DNA of 40,236 bases from Gnetum montanum (Eukaryota > Streptophyta > Gnetopsida > Gnetales > Gnetaceae), in assembly GCA_015680685.1 (NCBI GenBank), contig MNCI01037634.1, positions 372,383-412,618 of the forward strand. The letters are read 5' to 3'. Positions 20,075-28,540 of the stretch are shown one piece after another. The notes below the pieces were generated by a model. The model searched no databases. It was not told where the DNA came from and saw nothing but the letters and a program-made list of their open reading frames with translations. Position 1 is the stretch's first letter. The number at the start of each line of letters is the position of its first letter. Position numbers and translations under genes: made by a program.

Positions 20075-20202
20075 ATCTTAAGCCACAAATTCAGCTTCCT
20101 ATCCCTAAGTTTTACGCAAAACCATGGGTAGAGGTCCCAGACAAGGTGGAATTCATGTGTGGGCTGGCTAAGGACATCATCGACTGGTTGCACTCAAGAT
20201 AG
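20075..20202 (+). other. Antisense gene exon 3 (predicted)
   Basis: The acceptor is gtag before atcttaag and the donor is ag|gtaagaac. Joined to exon 2 the split codon is in phase. The frame LKPQIQLPIPKFYAKPWVEV, then DKVEFMCGLAKDIIDWLHSR is stop-free until the last codon, where TAG replaces a probable CAG at the donor. Confidence 0.65.
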
Positions 20203-20315
20203 GTAAGAACTTTATTTTCTATGCTTTAGTTATTTTGCTATGTCATAGGTTACATTTATGTTATGGATATCTTAGGTTGTACACTATATTTATGGTTATG
20301 TTTATGTTTATGCAG

Positions 20316-21141
20316 TGCCTTTTGTGTAGTAGGACCCCATCTGAGACATGGAGATTAAATCCTTGCCAAAGCTTTCCTCTAATGTCTTTAATGTACCCTT
20401 GAAGTTATGTGAGACTCTTATTGATCTACCAATGTTGTGTGCCAAAACTTCATGGAAGATGGAGAGGTTCAACAAATCCCTATGTGAATAGGTTATGGCC
20501 TTGAAGGAGAAAATTCAATGGCAAGAGGAGATGATTAGAGAGCTCAAGGATCATAAGGCCTTTATGAAAGCCCAAGTGGCTAACTGAAGGAAATTGCAGA
20601 CCAAAGAGATCACATGTGCCTACTACTGGCATGCCATCTGGGACAAAGTAGTTCTCTCACTCGAGATGGTAGAACAACAGATGATGTAGATGGACCTCAT
20701 CTCTTAGAAGGTTGAGGACTAGAAAGATCATTGTGCTTGGACCTAGAGTGGGATAGGAAACAAAAGGACAAAAAATAGTAATATAAGGATGATCATGAGG
20801 CCTACCTAAAGTGGCTGAAAGAAGAGTTAGTTAAATGATGCAAGAGAGATCTATTCATTCAAGGAATCCAGGAGAAGACTACCTATCAACTCTTTAAGAG
20901 TACTCTCACGGTAGAGAAATTCCTTGCTCCTCAGATTAGCACTATTGTTGGCGGAACCTCTATAGCTACTATTACCTAAGAGCCACCTACTTGAACCACA
21001 ATAGACAAGACTGGCATCCTCACTAGTGTTGATTGTGGGAATATTAACTAGGTCAATATGATAGAGGACTAGATCCTCCATCATTTGGAAGTTGGCCTTC
21101 CACATCTACCTTGAGAAGTCATGGAGCTAGAGTCCCCATAG
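20316..21141 (+). other. Antisense gene exon 4 (predicted)
   Basis: It follows tttatgcag and ends CCA TAG before GTTTGATG. The frame has VPLKLCETLIDLPMLCAKTS, KMERFNKSLCE, a Lys/Glu-rich heptad-like run, YYWHAIWDKVVLSLEMVEQQ, and later IQEKTTYQLFKSTLTVEKFL and GILTSVDCGNIN. One frameshift near 20770 and about ten stops occur. The coiled-coil nature suggests a structural or self-associating protein. Confidence 0.55.
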
Positions 21142-21228
21142 GTTTGATGTGTTTTATGTTTTAGTTTTTGTTTTAAGCTATGGTTTTGGCAATTGGTTAC
21201 TAACTGGCTATGTGTTGTTGTATTTTAG

Positions 21229-21303
21229 GCATCATGAGACATCGATGGCCCTAGTGGTGAGGGTGGGAATGACCCACCACTTCCTCCTCCAGATGCACCT
21301 TAG
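21229..21303 (+). other. Antisense gene exon 5 (predicted)
   Basis: It follows gtattttag in phase with exon 4 and encodes DIDGPSGEGGNDPPLPPPD before TAG at 21301. The short acidic, Pro-rich end is a plausible C-terminus. Confidence 0.5.
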
Positions 21304-21607
21304 CATTCTCCATCCACCTCTTGTTGGCTATTTGTTTTTATTTTTATGTTGATGGCTATTGTTAGCCAAGATTATGTTATAGATGGTTGTTATTATTTTT
21401 TGGACACTTTACCACATAGTGTGGTCATGACTATGTATGTTATAGACATTTTAAATTTAAATTTTTGGTTTTCTTTTTGGCTATATATGTTGTTATAGTA
21501 AGCGTTATAAATGTTGTGAATGGCTATGTTGGTGTTTTTAGTTATAAAATTAAACAACTAATCGATGTGATAATAGACCAAGAAAAAATATAATAAAAGA
21601 GACGTTT

Positions 21608-21748
21608 GCCTATTTTAGGCCATGGTGGGTGCAAGTTATATTATTTTGCCAATTTAAAACCATGGCAGGCCATGTTATGTGGTTCTTTTTGCCAGTTTTA
21701 GGTCATGGAGGGCCATGTTGCTAGTTTAAAGTCTTAACGAACTAAGGT
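21608..21748 (+). repeat. 29-bp minisatellite, site 3 (four units with spacers)
   Basis: Units gcctattttaggcc + atggtgggtgc, gccaatttaaaacc + atggcaggccatgtt, gccagttttaggtc + atggagggccatgtt and gctagtttaaagtcttaacga follow the site-1 consensus. They are separated here by short spacers. They close the module next to protease. Confidence 0.8.
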
Positions 21749-22080
21749 TGTAGAGAACTTATATTTTTTGATGATTTTATGTTTTAAATTTTTTATGGGT
21801 TTTTAGTTTATATCACACTAAAAAAAGAAAATAGAGAAAGAAATAAGGCCATAATATATGGAAATAAAAATAAAATCCTAGGCTATATGCATATAAAGTA
21901 AAATAAAACATAAGAAAAAGGTAATAACTGGTCAACAAAGAGAAAACTTTAGGCTAAATGGTTATGGTACAAGGGGCTATAAAGGTAATAAGGGCATGAC
22001 ATGGAAGGTGTAGGAGTGCATGTCACTTGTGTAGACTTTTCCTAATCTTTGAAAGGTTAGGAAATGTGTAAGGACTATTC
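21749..22080. other. AT-rich spacer at protease end
   Basis: I see no gene. The words aaggcca, ataaagtaaaataaaaca and ggctata recur, as at 13340-13900. Confidence 0.5.
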
Positions 22081-22620
22081 TGCACTAGTTTGTACTCACC
22101 ATCCCCTTCACTAATTCATCCCATGACACATCTCATTGCCCATCATTGTTATTCTTGGATTCTTGCTCTTTCTTAGGTTGGTGGACTTCATGGCTAGGAG
22201 TTTCCTCCTCAAGTTCTACTCTAGATCCCTGCTCTATGTTCACATTGTTGACAACTAGGAAAACCATGCTATCACTATGGATGATGATTTCATGTTCCTC
22301 GTAAGGAAGGTGAATCTCTTGATGGATGGATGAGGACACAGCTCGTAAGTGAGTCAACTAAGGTCTTCTAAGGATAAGGTTGAACCTTGGCAGCTCCTCC
22401 ACGATTAAGAAATTAACAGTTGTGGGGAATTTCTATCATAAAGTTCAAGGAGATAGACCCCTTGATAGCAACTCTTGACCCATTGAAGGATTTGAGAGTT
22501 GTGGTTGTTATAGGTTGTATTTGCTCTGTTAAGCCCAATCATTCAACAATGGTGCACGGGATGAAATTTGTTGTAGCTACATCATCAACATGCACTTGAT
22601 GCATTTTAAACTATGCTACA
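22081..22620 (-). pseudogene. Protease region of the giant element, broken
   Basis: Right to left, the frame reads MHQVHVDDVATTNFIPCTIV, GLTEQIQPI, LKSFNGSRVAIKGSISL and FMIEIPHN. This fits retropepsins of Tat elements, where a D(S/T/G)G active site is followed by NIxP and later by a KGxVSL strand; here the site is DDVA, so it is inactive. The next frame (22357-22133) has THLRAVSSSIHQEIHLPYEE, matching the RPWIHxxxAVxSTLHQ block that follows protease in this lineage, and ends in a charged Glu/Lys tail. It would cleave the Gag-Pol polyprotein. Confidence 0.75.
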
Positions 22621-25460
22621 TGTATGGTTATGAATAGAGGATCCCTAGTTACCTCATCATTTTTTGGATTGACCTTGATTTCACTATTGCAAAATACTAG
22701 GGATGTTGACTTCTCTTCCCTTGGTGAGGAAGGAACCATTACTGCATGGATGGATTTCTTGTTAGTAGGGATATTCTCACTAATGGAAATGGAAGTTTAC
22801 ATTTTGACTAGTGCCTCACGATGTGTGGTAGAAGTCATGATTAGATCATATACTCTCAAAGTTGTATTCTTTTGCTTAAGAGATTGTCTAATCTAATCCA
22901 TTGAACTAAGGAAGTTTTTATTATTGGTTGTGGGCTTGTCATCCCAATTGTGCTTCACTTCCTCCATGTGTCCCAAAATGCAAACTTTGGCCTTAGGTGG
23001 TTGTTGCTAGGGCTTCCCTCTTTGTTTTTGCTATGGGTTGTAAGGTCCTCCTATGGCTTGTTAGTTGAAGCAAGATGAGTAGAGGTAGTCATGTGTATAG
23101 CTGAGATGGAAGTAGGATTTGATGGGGCCACTTCCTTCCATGCCTCTATTTTCTTGTCATCCTTGTTACCAAGATTTTGCTTATGCTTCTTCATTTGCTT
23201 GTTTAAGGTCTTTTGGTTGTTAGTCGTTGGTTGTGAGGAAGAGGTAGTAGCATTAGCCATCATAAAAGGTCATTGTATGGTTGTGTTAGTTGGTTGGGCT
23301 AAGATTGGTGGATTTTTCCTAGGCTAGGATACCATGATGACAAAAGGTTTCCTTGGAGATGCCTATGATGGTACTTTCACAACGAAAGGAGGTCTTGAGC
23401 TAGTGGAGGCTAAAGAGGCCCTTTCGTCATAAGGGGGGTACTCAGATCACGAACGGTTCCCTCACTTGTCTTTGATTGTCATTGATGTTGAATGCTAAAA
23501 TGACATAAGGGCTATTATTAGGATTCAATGGGTCCTTGTACACTTGCATTGTTTGATTTTGTGGTCAATTTAGGTTGGAAGCATCCAAGACCAGCTCTCC
23601 CCTATCTATCATTTTTTGCAAGTCATCCTTTAGCATGATGTAGAAGTCTATGTCATGACTAGGCAATTGGTGATAGTGGCCAAAGTAGTCTAGTTTGAAG
23701 TACCTAGGTGATTGGGGATCATCCTTTGTTACTCGAGTGGGATCCTTGGCTATTTTACATAGCCACTTATGCTTCTTTCGAGTGGCTTCTATCATCTACT
23801 TGTATTGCATGTGCCCACTCTTCAATAGTTGATCTAGCAACTTGGGTGGTTTCAAAGGAAAGGAAATGTATTTAATTTGGTCCTTTCACTCAAAATTTGG
23901 CCTAGTTGTAATCTATGAAATGGCCTCAAATGTTGATGATTTGTTATCATGGTTATTAGTGGGGGCCTTGGGTGGGTTGTTCCTTGGCCCCTAGTTAGTG
24001 ATCTTGGCTTCTTTGGCTATAGTTGCTATGACCATATTGTTTTGTTTGCCTTGTTCCTTATCCATCTGTGTATGTTGATTTTTATATGCTATGTAGAATG
24101 GGTTATGACTAGCCTCCACAACATCTTGTATATTCTTGATTTGGGAAAATTCTTGGCTGAGGGACTACGGGTCAAGATAGTAAAGTTTGGACTTGATAAA
24201 GTTGTTAACTATCCCCTTGAATATGGCCAAAAGATGGGTCTTTACTATGGGCTCTAGTATTTCATTTAGTAGTCCATTCCACCATTGGATGAACTTCTAT
24301 ACAGGCTTAAGGGATCCTTGCTTGACCTTCATGAGTTAATCAAGCATGGTGTTAGGCTTCAAGTTATACTTGAAGTAGTTAACAGACTTGACTATCAAGT
24401 CCTCAATAGAAAATATGGATCCTCTAGGTAATGCAGAATACCAATCAAGAACTTTTCTAGTTAGGGACATTAGAAAAGTCCTCATGATGGTATGAGTCTA
24501 TAACTACAATAGCAAGCACTTAGGTTTGAAGGTTATAAGATGAGCATTAAGGTCACCTTCTTCATTGTATTTGCTAAACTAGGGGATAGGGACACTAAGA
24601 GGAAGTGCCAAGGGTGGGATCACAAGACTGATGAGATCATCTTGGTAGAAGTCCATAATCTTGAAACTTTTGGAAGTAGAGGCTTTAAGCCTCTTTAACC
24701 CCTCCATCAAGTCTTGGATCATCTAGAAGGCTTGATCTAGTCTTTGTGGTGGCCCCATTGGCTATGAGGCTTGCACATATGATTGTGGCATTTGTTGTGA
24801 GGCTTGTGGCCTTACTATGGGTTACAATATAGAAGGGAGGAGTTGTGTTATGGTCATAGCTTATAGGCCAAAAAAGGAAAAGGATATTTGTGTTGATACA
24901 TGAGGCCCAAATGGGATAAATGGGGTGTGCGACCCCTAAGTTGCTTGGGGTTACATAGTGGATCCCACATGGGTGGCTAGTGGGTTTGTGGTGGTGAAAG
25001 CCATTGTTGATGGTTACATAGATTAGGGCTATGTAGAAAAAGGCATTGATGGATTATAGATCATGGGATCTGACATTGATTGAGTTTGATGGATGGTTAT
25101 GATTGGTGTGGGATCAACCATGGTATAATAGGAGGAAGTGAAAGATGGTGGTACCATGTCCATGGAGAAAACAAAGGAATGAGGGGAAGGTTCAATGGTC
25201 TTGGGGGTTTCTTGTTGGAACAACCCTCCTAGGATGTTTTTAGGTTAAAATTCTACCCTAAAATCATCCTCCTCTTCTTGTTGTTCCTTAGAGCTATGCT
25301 TGTCATCTTCCTCTTCCATTTCAATCAATTGAGCTAAGATGCCAACATAGATATCTATGAGAGGTATTTGATCATAGGGGAAAGGGATGTACTCTTTGCA
25401 AATATGGTGGATGAGTTCGAATTCCCTTTTGGCTTCTACTTTCAAATATGGAATCAACAT
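22621..25460 (-). pseudogene. Gag of the giant element, broken
   Basis: The N-terminal part (25460-25029) starts MLIPYLKVEAKREFELIHHI and is acidic and then Ser/Thr/Pro-rich. The capsid-like core (about 24740-24000) reads FSKYNEEGDLNAHLITFK, MRTFLMSLTRKVLDWYSALP, GSIFSIEDLIVKSVNYFKYN, LMKVKQGSLKPV and KFIQWWNGLL, the standard plant retrotransposon gag pattern. The nucleocapsid end (23795-23565) has YFGHYHQLPSHDIDFYIMLK and LQKMIDRGELV, where the Cys residues of the usual motif are changed to Tyr or Phe. Several stops and frameshifts break it. Gag would build virus-like particles and package RNA. Confidence 0.85.
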
Positions 25461-26056
25461 GCCTACCTACATTTTGGCATCAATGTAGTTATATTGATCT
25501 TCATTTATGGTCGCAAAGTTAGGGGATGGGTGGGAAGGGGGGAAAGGAGGAGGGGGTGTTGTGGGGGGGAAGGTGGGGGAGAGGATGGGGGGTGGGGGTG
25601 GGTTGAGATGGGGAGAATCTCACACCTTTCTAATCCAACATTTTTGAGGGGGAAAATGTTGCAAACCAAAGTGGAAAGTTGGTGTTTTTCTACTAGAACA
25701 TCGTTTTAGTAGGCTGCCAATTTTCTTAGCTAAGAAAGATGGGGGGAAGCTAACTTCCAAAAGTTTGATGGTTTTTGGAAGGATTGCACCACCCACTTGG
25801 GAAATTGAAAAAAATTGGTAACAAAAAGGAAAAAAGAGTGAAAGTTTCAATGTTGGCTTTGGATAGAAAAATTCATAGCAATTGCTATGAAAAGCCAACA
25901 CCCAACCACCTGCAACTTCCATGTTGCAGTTTTGGTCATAGGGGGGAAGAGGTAGCATTGATTTTTTGAAAATTTTGGCTCTAAAAAATTACAAAAATGT
26001 GTAAGTGGTAATGTTGGCAATAGGGAAGATAGATTTGATCATAGAAATTAGGTGAA
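25461..26056 (-). other. Leader between PBS and gag with a G-rich plus strand tract
   Basis: No coding motif is seen. From 25521 to 25613 the + strand is a dense run of G-tracts (ggggatgggtgggaagggggg and onwards), so the element RNA is C-rich and its first cDNA strand G-rich. Open frames crossing this tract are compositional. Confidence 0.55.
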
Positions 26057-26075
26057 GGCCCTCCTTCTAGCACCA
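26057..26075 (-). other. Primer-binding site of the giant element
   Basis: On the coding strand, tggtgctagaaggagggcc starts nine bases after the LTR CA end. The ctagaaggagggcc-type ending recalls tRNA-Arg-type sites of Tat/Ogre elements; the tRNA identity is from memory. Confidence 0.65.
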
Positions 26076-26084
26076 AAAAACTAT

Positions 26085-27511
26085 TACAACTAGAAAAATC
26101 TATCATTGGAAAACCAATAGATCTAGTGCAATAGCCTCAACCTTGAGTCCCCAAGGCTTCTAAAAAAATGGGATTTGAGGTACTTTAGATGGTCTAGTAG
26201 ATCACCCAGGGACATATGAAATGCAAAACAGTGGATTGAAAAGATAAAATGCAAAAATTATAGATTTGTAAAATGGAAAGAAAAAGCAGATTGCACACAA
26301 AAATGAAACTTTAAAAATTTATTTAAATAATAAAGAATGAGTTTTAGAAATGTGTATAAGAAATTCCCATGGGAGAGAAAAGGGGGGGTTCACTAGGGCA
26401 GGAGTTCAAAGCACATTGAAGTTTATGTAATATACTCCACAATTTAGGTACTAAGCGACTCATGATGTTGTCAAACCTCATCTATTGCAACTTTAGATCT
26501 ACAAATTTGGTCACTATTGGGGATGTGAAAAGTGAGAAATTTGGCTACTAGATTACTTCACATTGGGAGTTGGGAATCCCAAAAATGCAGCATTGACACC
26601 AAAAATCCACAAGTCTTAGGGGGGTTGCAAAGGGGGTAACAGGAATGTAGGGGTTCCATGTTGGGAGGCTATAAGAAGCTATATTTCTGCAAGATTGCAA
26701 GAGCTCTTAGAAGCCAAAATTGCTATGTGCTAAAGTATGGAACTGCCAAAAAATTGTGGAACTTGTAAATGGTGTTTAGGTTTTGGTTTTATAGGTTTTG
26801 GGCCATGATTTTTACTGTATATTAGCTGACAAATTGGTTGTAGATTTCTACCTTGTACAAGAGATATGGATGCCCAAATTTGGGGGGTTACCATATATGG
26901 TAAGTGCTTAATGCTCATGATCATTTTGTTTACTATAAATAGTAAGTGGAGAACACCTTCTACACTAGAGGTAAATCTTCCATGTTGAGCCTTCTACCAT
27001 CCTTGCTGAAGTGGTTCATCAACTTTGAGGCCATTAGAGTAAAAAAATCTTGCACATGTAGCTTCCACGTTAGGGAAGAGGAGTTCTAATAATGGGGAAG
27101 AAGATCCCAAACTCCTCCATGCTAGGCATTATGTCTCCCCCCACTTCTCCATGCTAAGATCTAACTCTCCATGCTAGGGTAAGGTAAGATTTTCCTCTTG
27201 TAAGTGTTTCCAGCATAGAAGAGTGTATGCCCCCCATAAAACCCATCAAATTGTTATTTTTGGCATTCCAAAAGGCATTTTTGACCCCCCTCGCAAGCCC
27301 AAATATAGACACTAGGTAACATTTTTCACTTAGTGAATCAGGCTTTGACTAGTTATGAGGCATTTTTTAGCCCCAAAAGTATGAAGTATGTGAGATTGTC
27401 CCTTGTGGATTATAATCTTCACATTTACAATGAAGTTTTACCTCGGGTTTCATGGGGTGAAGGCTACATGGTGAAAATTGGTTATAACATGCAAATTTTT
27501 GTGGTGTTTCA
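26085..27511 (-). repeat. Right LTR (5' LTR) of the giant element
   Basis: This 1427-bp LTR is homologous to 7884-9278. It begins TACAACT (TG changed to TA) and ends GTTTCA on the + strand. It contains the block tccatgttgagccttctacc (26978-26997) that the left LTR lacks. TATAAAA on the minus strand lies at 26787-26793. The two LTRs differ by many substitutions, roughly a tenth of positions by eye, which suggests an old insertion. Confidence 0.9.
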
Positions 27512-27640
27512 AAGACTAAGTGGAATTCTTAGGAATTCATTATCAAACATATCCAAGGCTACTTAAAGAGATTTTTGTTTGTCATTCATTATATTATCTT
27601 TTGTATGTATTGATTGTATTGATCCTCATTGCAATGACTC

Positions 27641-27647
27641 TATAAAT
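27641..27647 (+). promoter_or_regulatory. TATA box of Copia LTR
   Basis: gactctataaatcaag lies upstream of the R-like region and downstream of the U3 array (7676-7814, before the split). Confidence 0.55.
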
Positions 27648-27734
27648 CAAGTTACACTTTCTTCTTGATTTTTTTCTTTCTTTCTTTGTAGCCCTGTGGT
27701 GTTGATGTACTTATTGCAAGAAGGCATCTTCGTT

Positions 27735-27940
27735 GAGCTTGTCAAGACCTTGTAAGGTTGAGTGCTTTTATAGTGAAAAAATACTCTAAAGTAGAGCTCA
27801 TGTTAGTAGGTTGTGAGATCCTTTAAACTGCATTTTGAGCTTGTTGGGACCTTGCAAGATTGAGTGGTTTTGTAGCAACAAAACACTTTAGAGTGGAGCT
27901 CAAATCTTGTAAAGGTTGTGGTGCCCTTCAAACCATATTT
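27735..27940 (+). repeat. Tandem duplication of about 102 bp in Copia LTR
   Basis: 27735-27836 and 27837-27940 share gagcttgt-gaccttg-aag-ttgagtg-tttt-tag, actctaaagtagagctc against actttagagtggagctc, and a g(a/t)g-ccttcaaac end. The two units have diverged, so the duplication is old in this family or in this copy. Confidence 0.75.
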
Positions 27941-28092
27941 TTGAAGTAACAAAGTCCAAAGGTAGGCACATATTCTACCCTCTGAATGTGAACGTACTCA
28001 AGTTAGGAAACCATGTAAAAAATTGTGTTTGATTTTGGTGGCTACAATGATTTAAATTGGGGAACTTATTCAATCCTCCTTCTAAGTTCTCA

Positions 28093-28097
28093 ATCCA
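28093..28097 (+). repeat. Target-site duplication (right) of Copia solo LTR
   Basis: atcca directly follows ttctca and equals 7525-7529. The match shows that 7530-7883 and 27512-28092 were one insertion. Confidence 0.8.
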
Positions 28098-28540
28098 CAT
28101 TGCGTATGGCTCTTGATTCTAATATAACTCTATATAGAAAAGGAACTAGATCTTAAAATAATTTAGGGCTTTCAGTTAGAAAAACAAAAGCTTAGGGCTT
28201 GGCCATGATTTGAAGTTTTAAAGATACAAAGCTAGGTTTTGGTGAGAGCTATATATGAATGAAGCTTTAGAACATAAGCTTGAAAGTGAAGTTAAGAGTT
28301 GATGGATTAAAAGAGCATATATAAGCACAAAAATGATTTTTAGTTTTTTTGTAGTGTAGCAGGGCTCATGGAATAGCAAAGGACTTAGACTATGGGATTT
28401 ATTTCTTTGCTTGATTTCTTTACAATTTTCAAATTCCTTTTCAGAATAAATGGTTTCAAAGTTGAGTAAACAATTCCAAGATGTCCTGCTTTGTTGATTA
28501 TTTAAGCTCATAAAATTTTTAGATAGTTTGAAGAGCTAGG
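28098..28540. other. No gene or repeat recognised
   Basis: AT-rich sequence without coding motifs on either strand. It should be the continuation of what lies left of 7525, since the Copia LTR inserted there. Confidence 0.5.

Larger units (their letters stand above)
17939..21303 (+). pseudogene. Antisense spliced gene of unknown function inside the giant element
   Basis: Five coding segments with plant-like GT-AG borders can be traced on the + strand, opposite to gag-pol: 17939-18064, 19763-19982, 20075-20202, 20316-21141 and 21229-21303. Introns are about 1698, 92, 113 and 87 bp. The junction phases fit for exons 2-3 and 4-5. They do not fit at 1-2 and 3-4, where small indels are likely. 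The protein starts MAPKQHGGKSQN, has an acidic, coiled-coil-like middle (EEQRNVEEALL, EKIQWQEEMIRELKDHKAF) and a Pro-rich acidic tail (DPPLPPPDAP). Most stops are TAG or TGA where CAG, TGG or CGA would be natural. I recognise no domain. It is either a captured host gene or a lineage-specific antisense gene; antisense frames are known in some Tat elements, but at another place. Confidence 0.6.
7884..27511 (-). mobile_element. Giant Tat/Ogre-like Ty3/gypsy element, 19.6 kb
   Basis: Two LTRs (7884-9278 and 26085-27511) in direct orientation bound this element, and all retroviral genes inside read on the minus strand. From the right: LTR, PBS (26057-26075), leader, gag, protease, an 8.7-kb module, RT, RNase H, second RNase H, integrase, 3' region, LTR. 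The second RNase H between RNase H and integrase, the protease-RT gap and the very large size point to the Tat lineage, which includes Ogre. The module holds a tandem array and an antisense spliced gene. The element lies within a Copia solo LTR, so it is younger than that LTR. I found no clear 5-bp TSD (actat at left, aagac at right). All coding regions are broken. Confidence 0.9.
27512..28092 (+). mobile_element. Copia solo LTR, right part
   Basis: This continues the LTR begun at 7530 and ends ttctca at 28092, followed by the TSD atcca. The text caaatcttgtaaaggttgtggtgcccttcaaacc and attggggaacttattcaatcc is typical of R-U5 of SIRE/Maximus-like Copia LTRs. No PBS or gag follows within the next 2 kb, so it is a solo LTR. 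Confidence 0.8.

Noticed and set aside
19732-20193. 153-codon minus-strand frame
   Set aside because: It crosses exons 2 and 3 and intron 2 of the + strand gene. Its residue pattern is not protein-like in any family I know, while the + strand has splice signals and an acidic coiled-coil pattern.
25368-25969. Frames of 112-113 codons around the G-rich leader
   Set aside because: They are Gly/Arg/Trp-rich translations of G-tracts or their complement, overlapping on both strands.
7546-27522. aaagactaagtg at 7546-7557 and 27511-27522 as a TSD of the giant element
   Set aside because: The first copy lies 330 bp from the element end, so it cannot be a target-site duplication. It may be a repeat within the Copia LTR.
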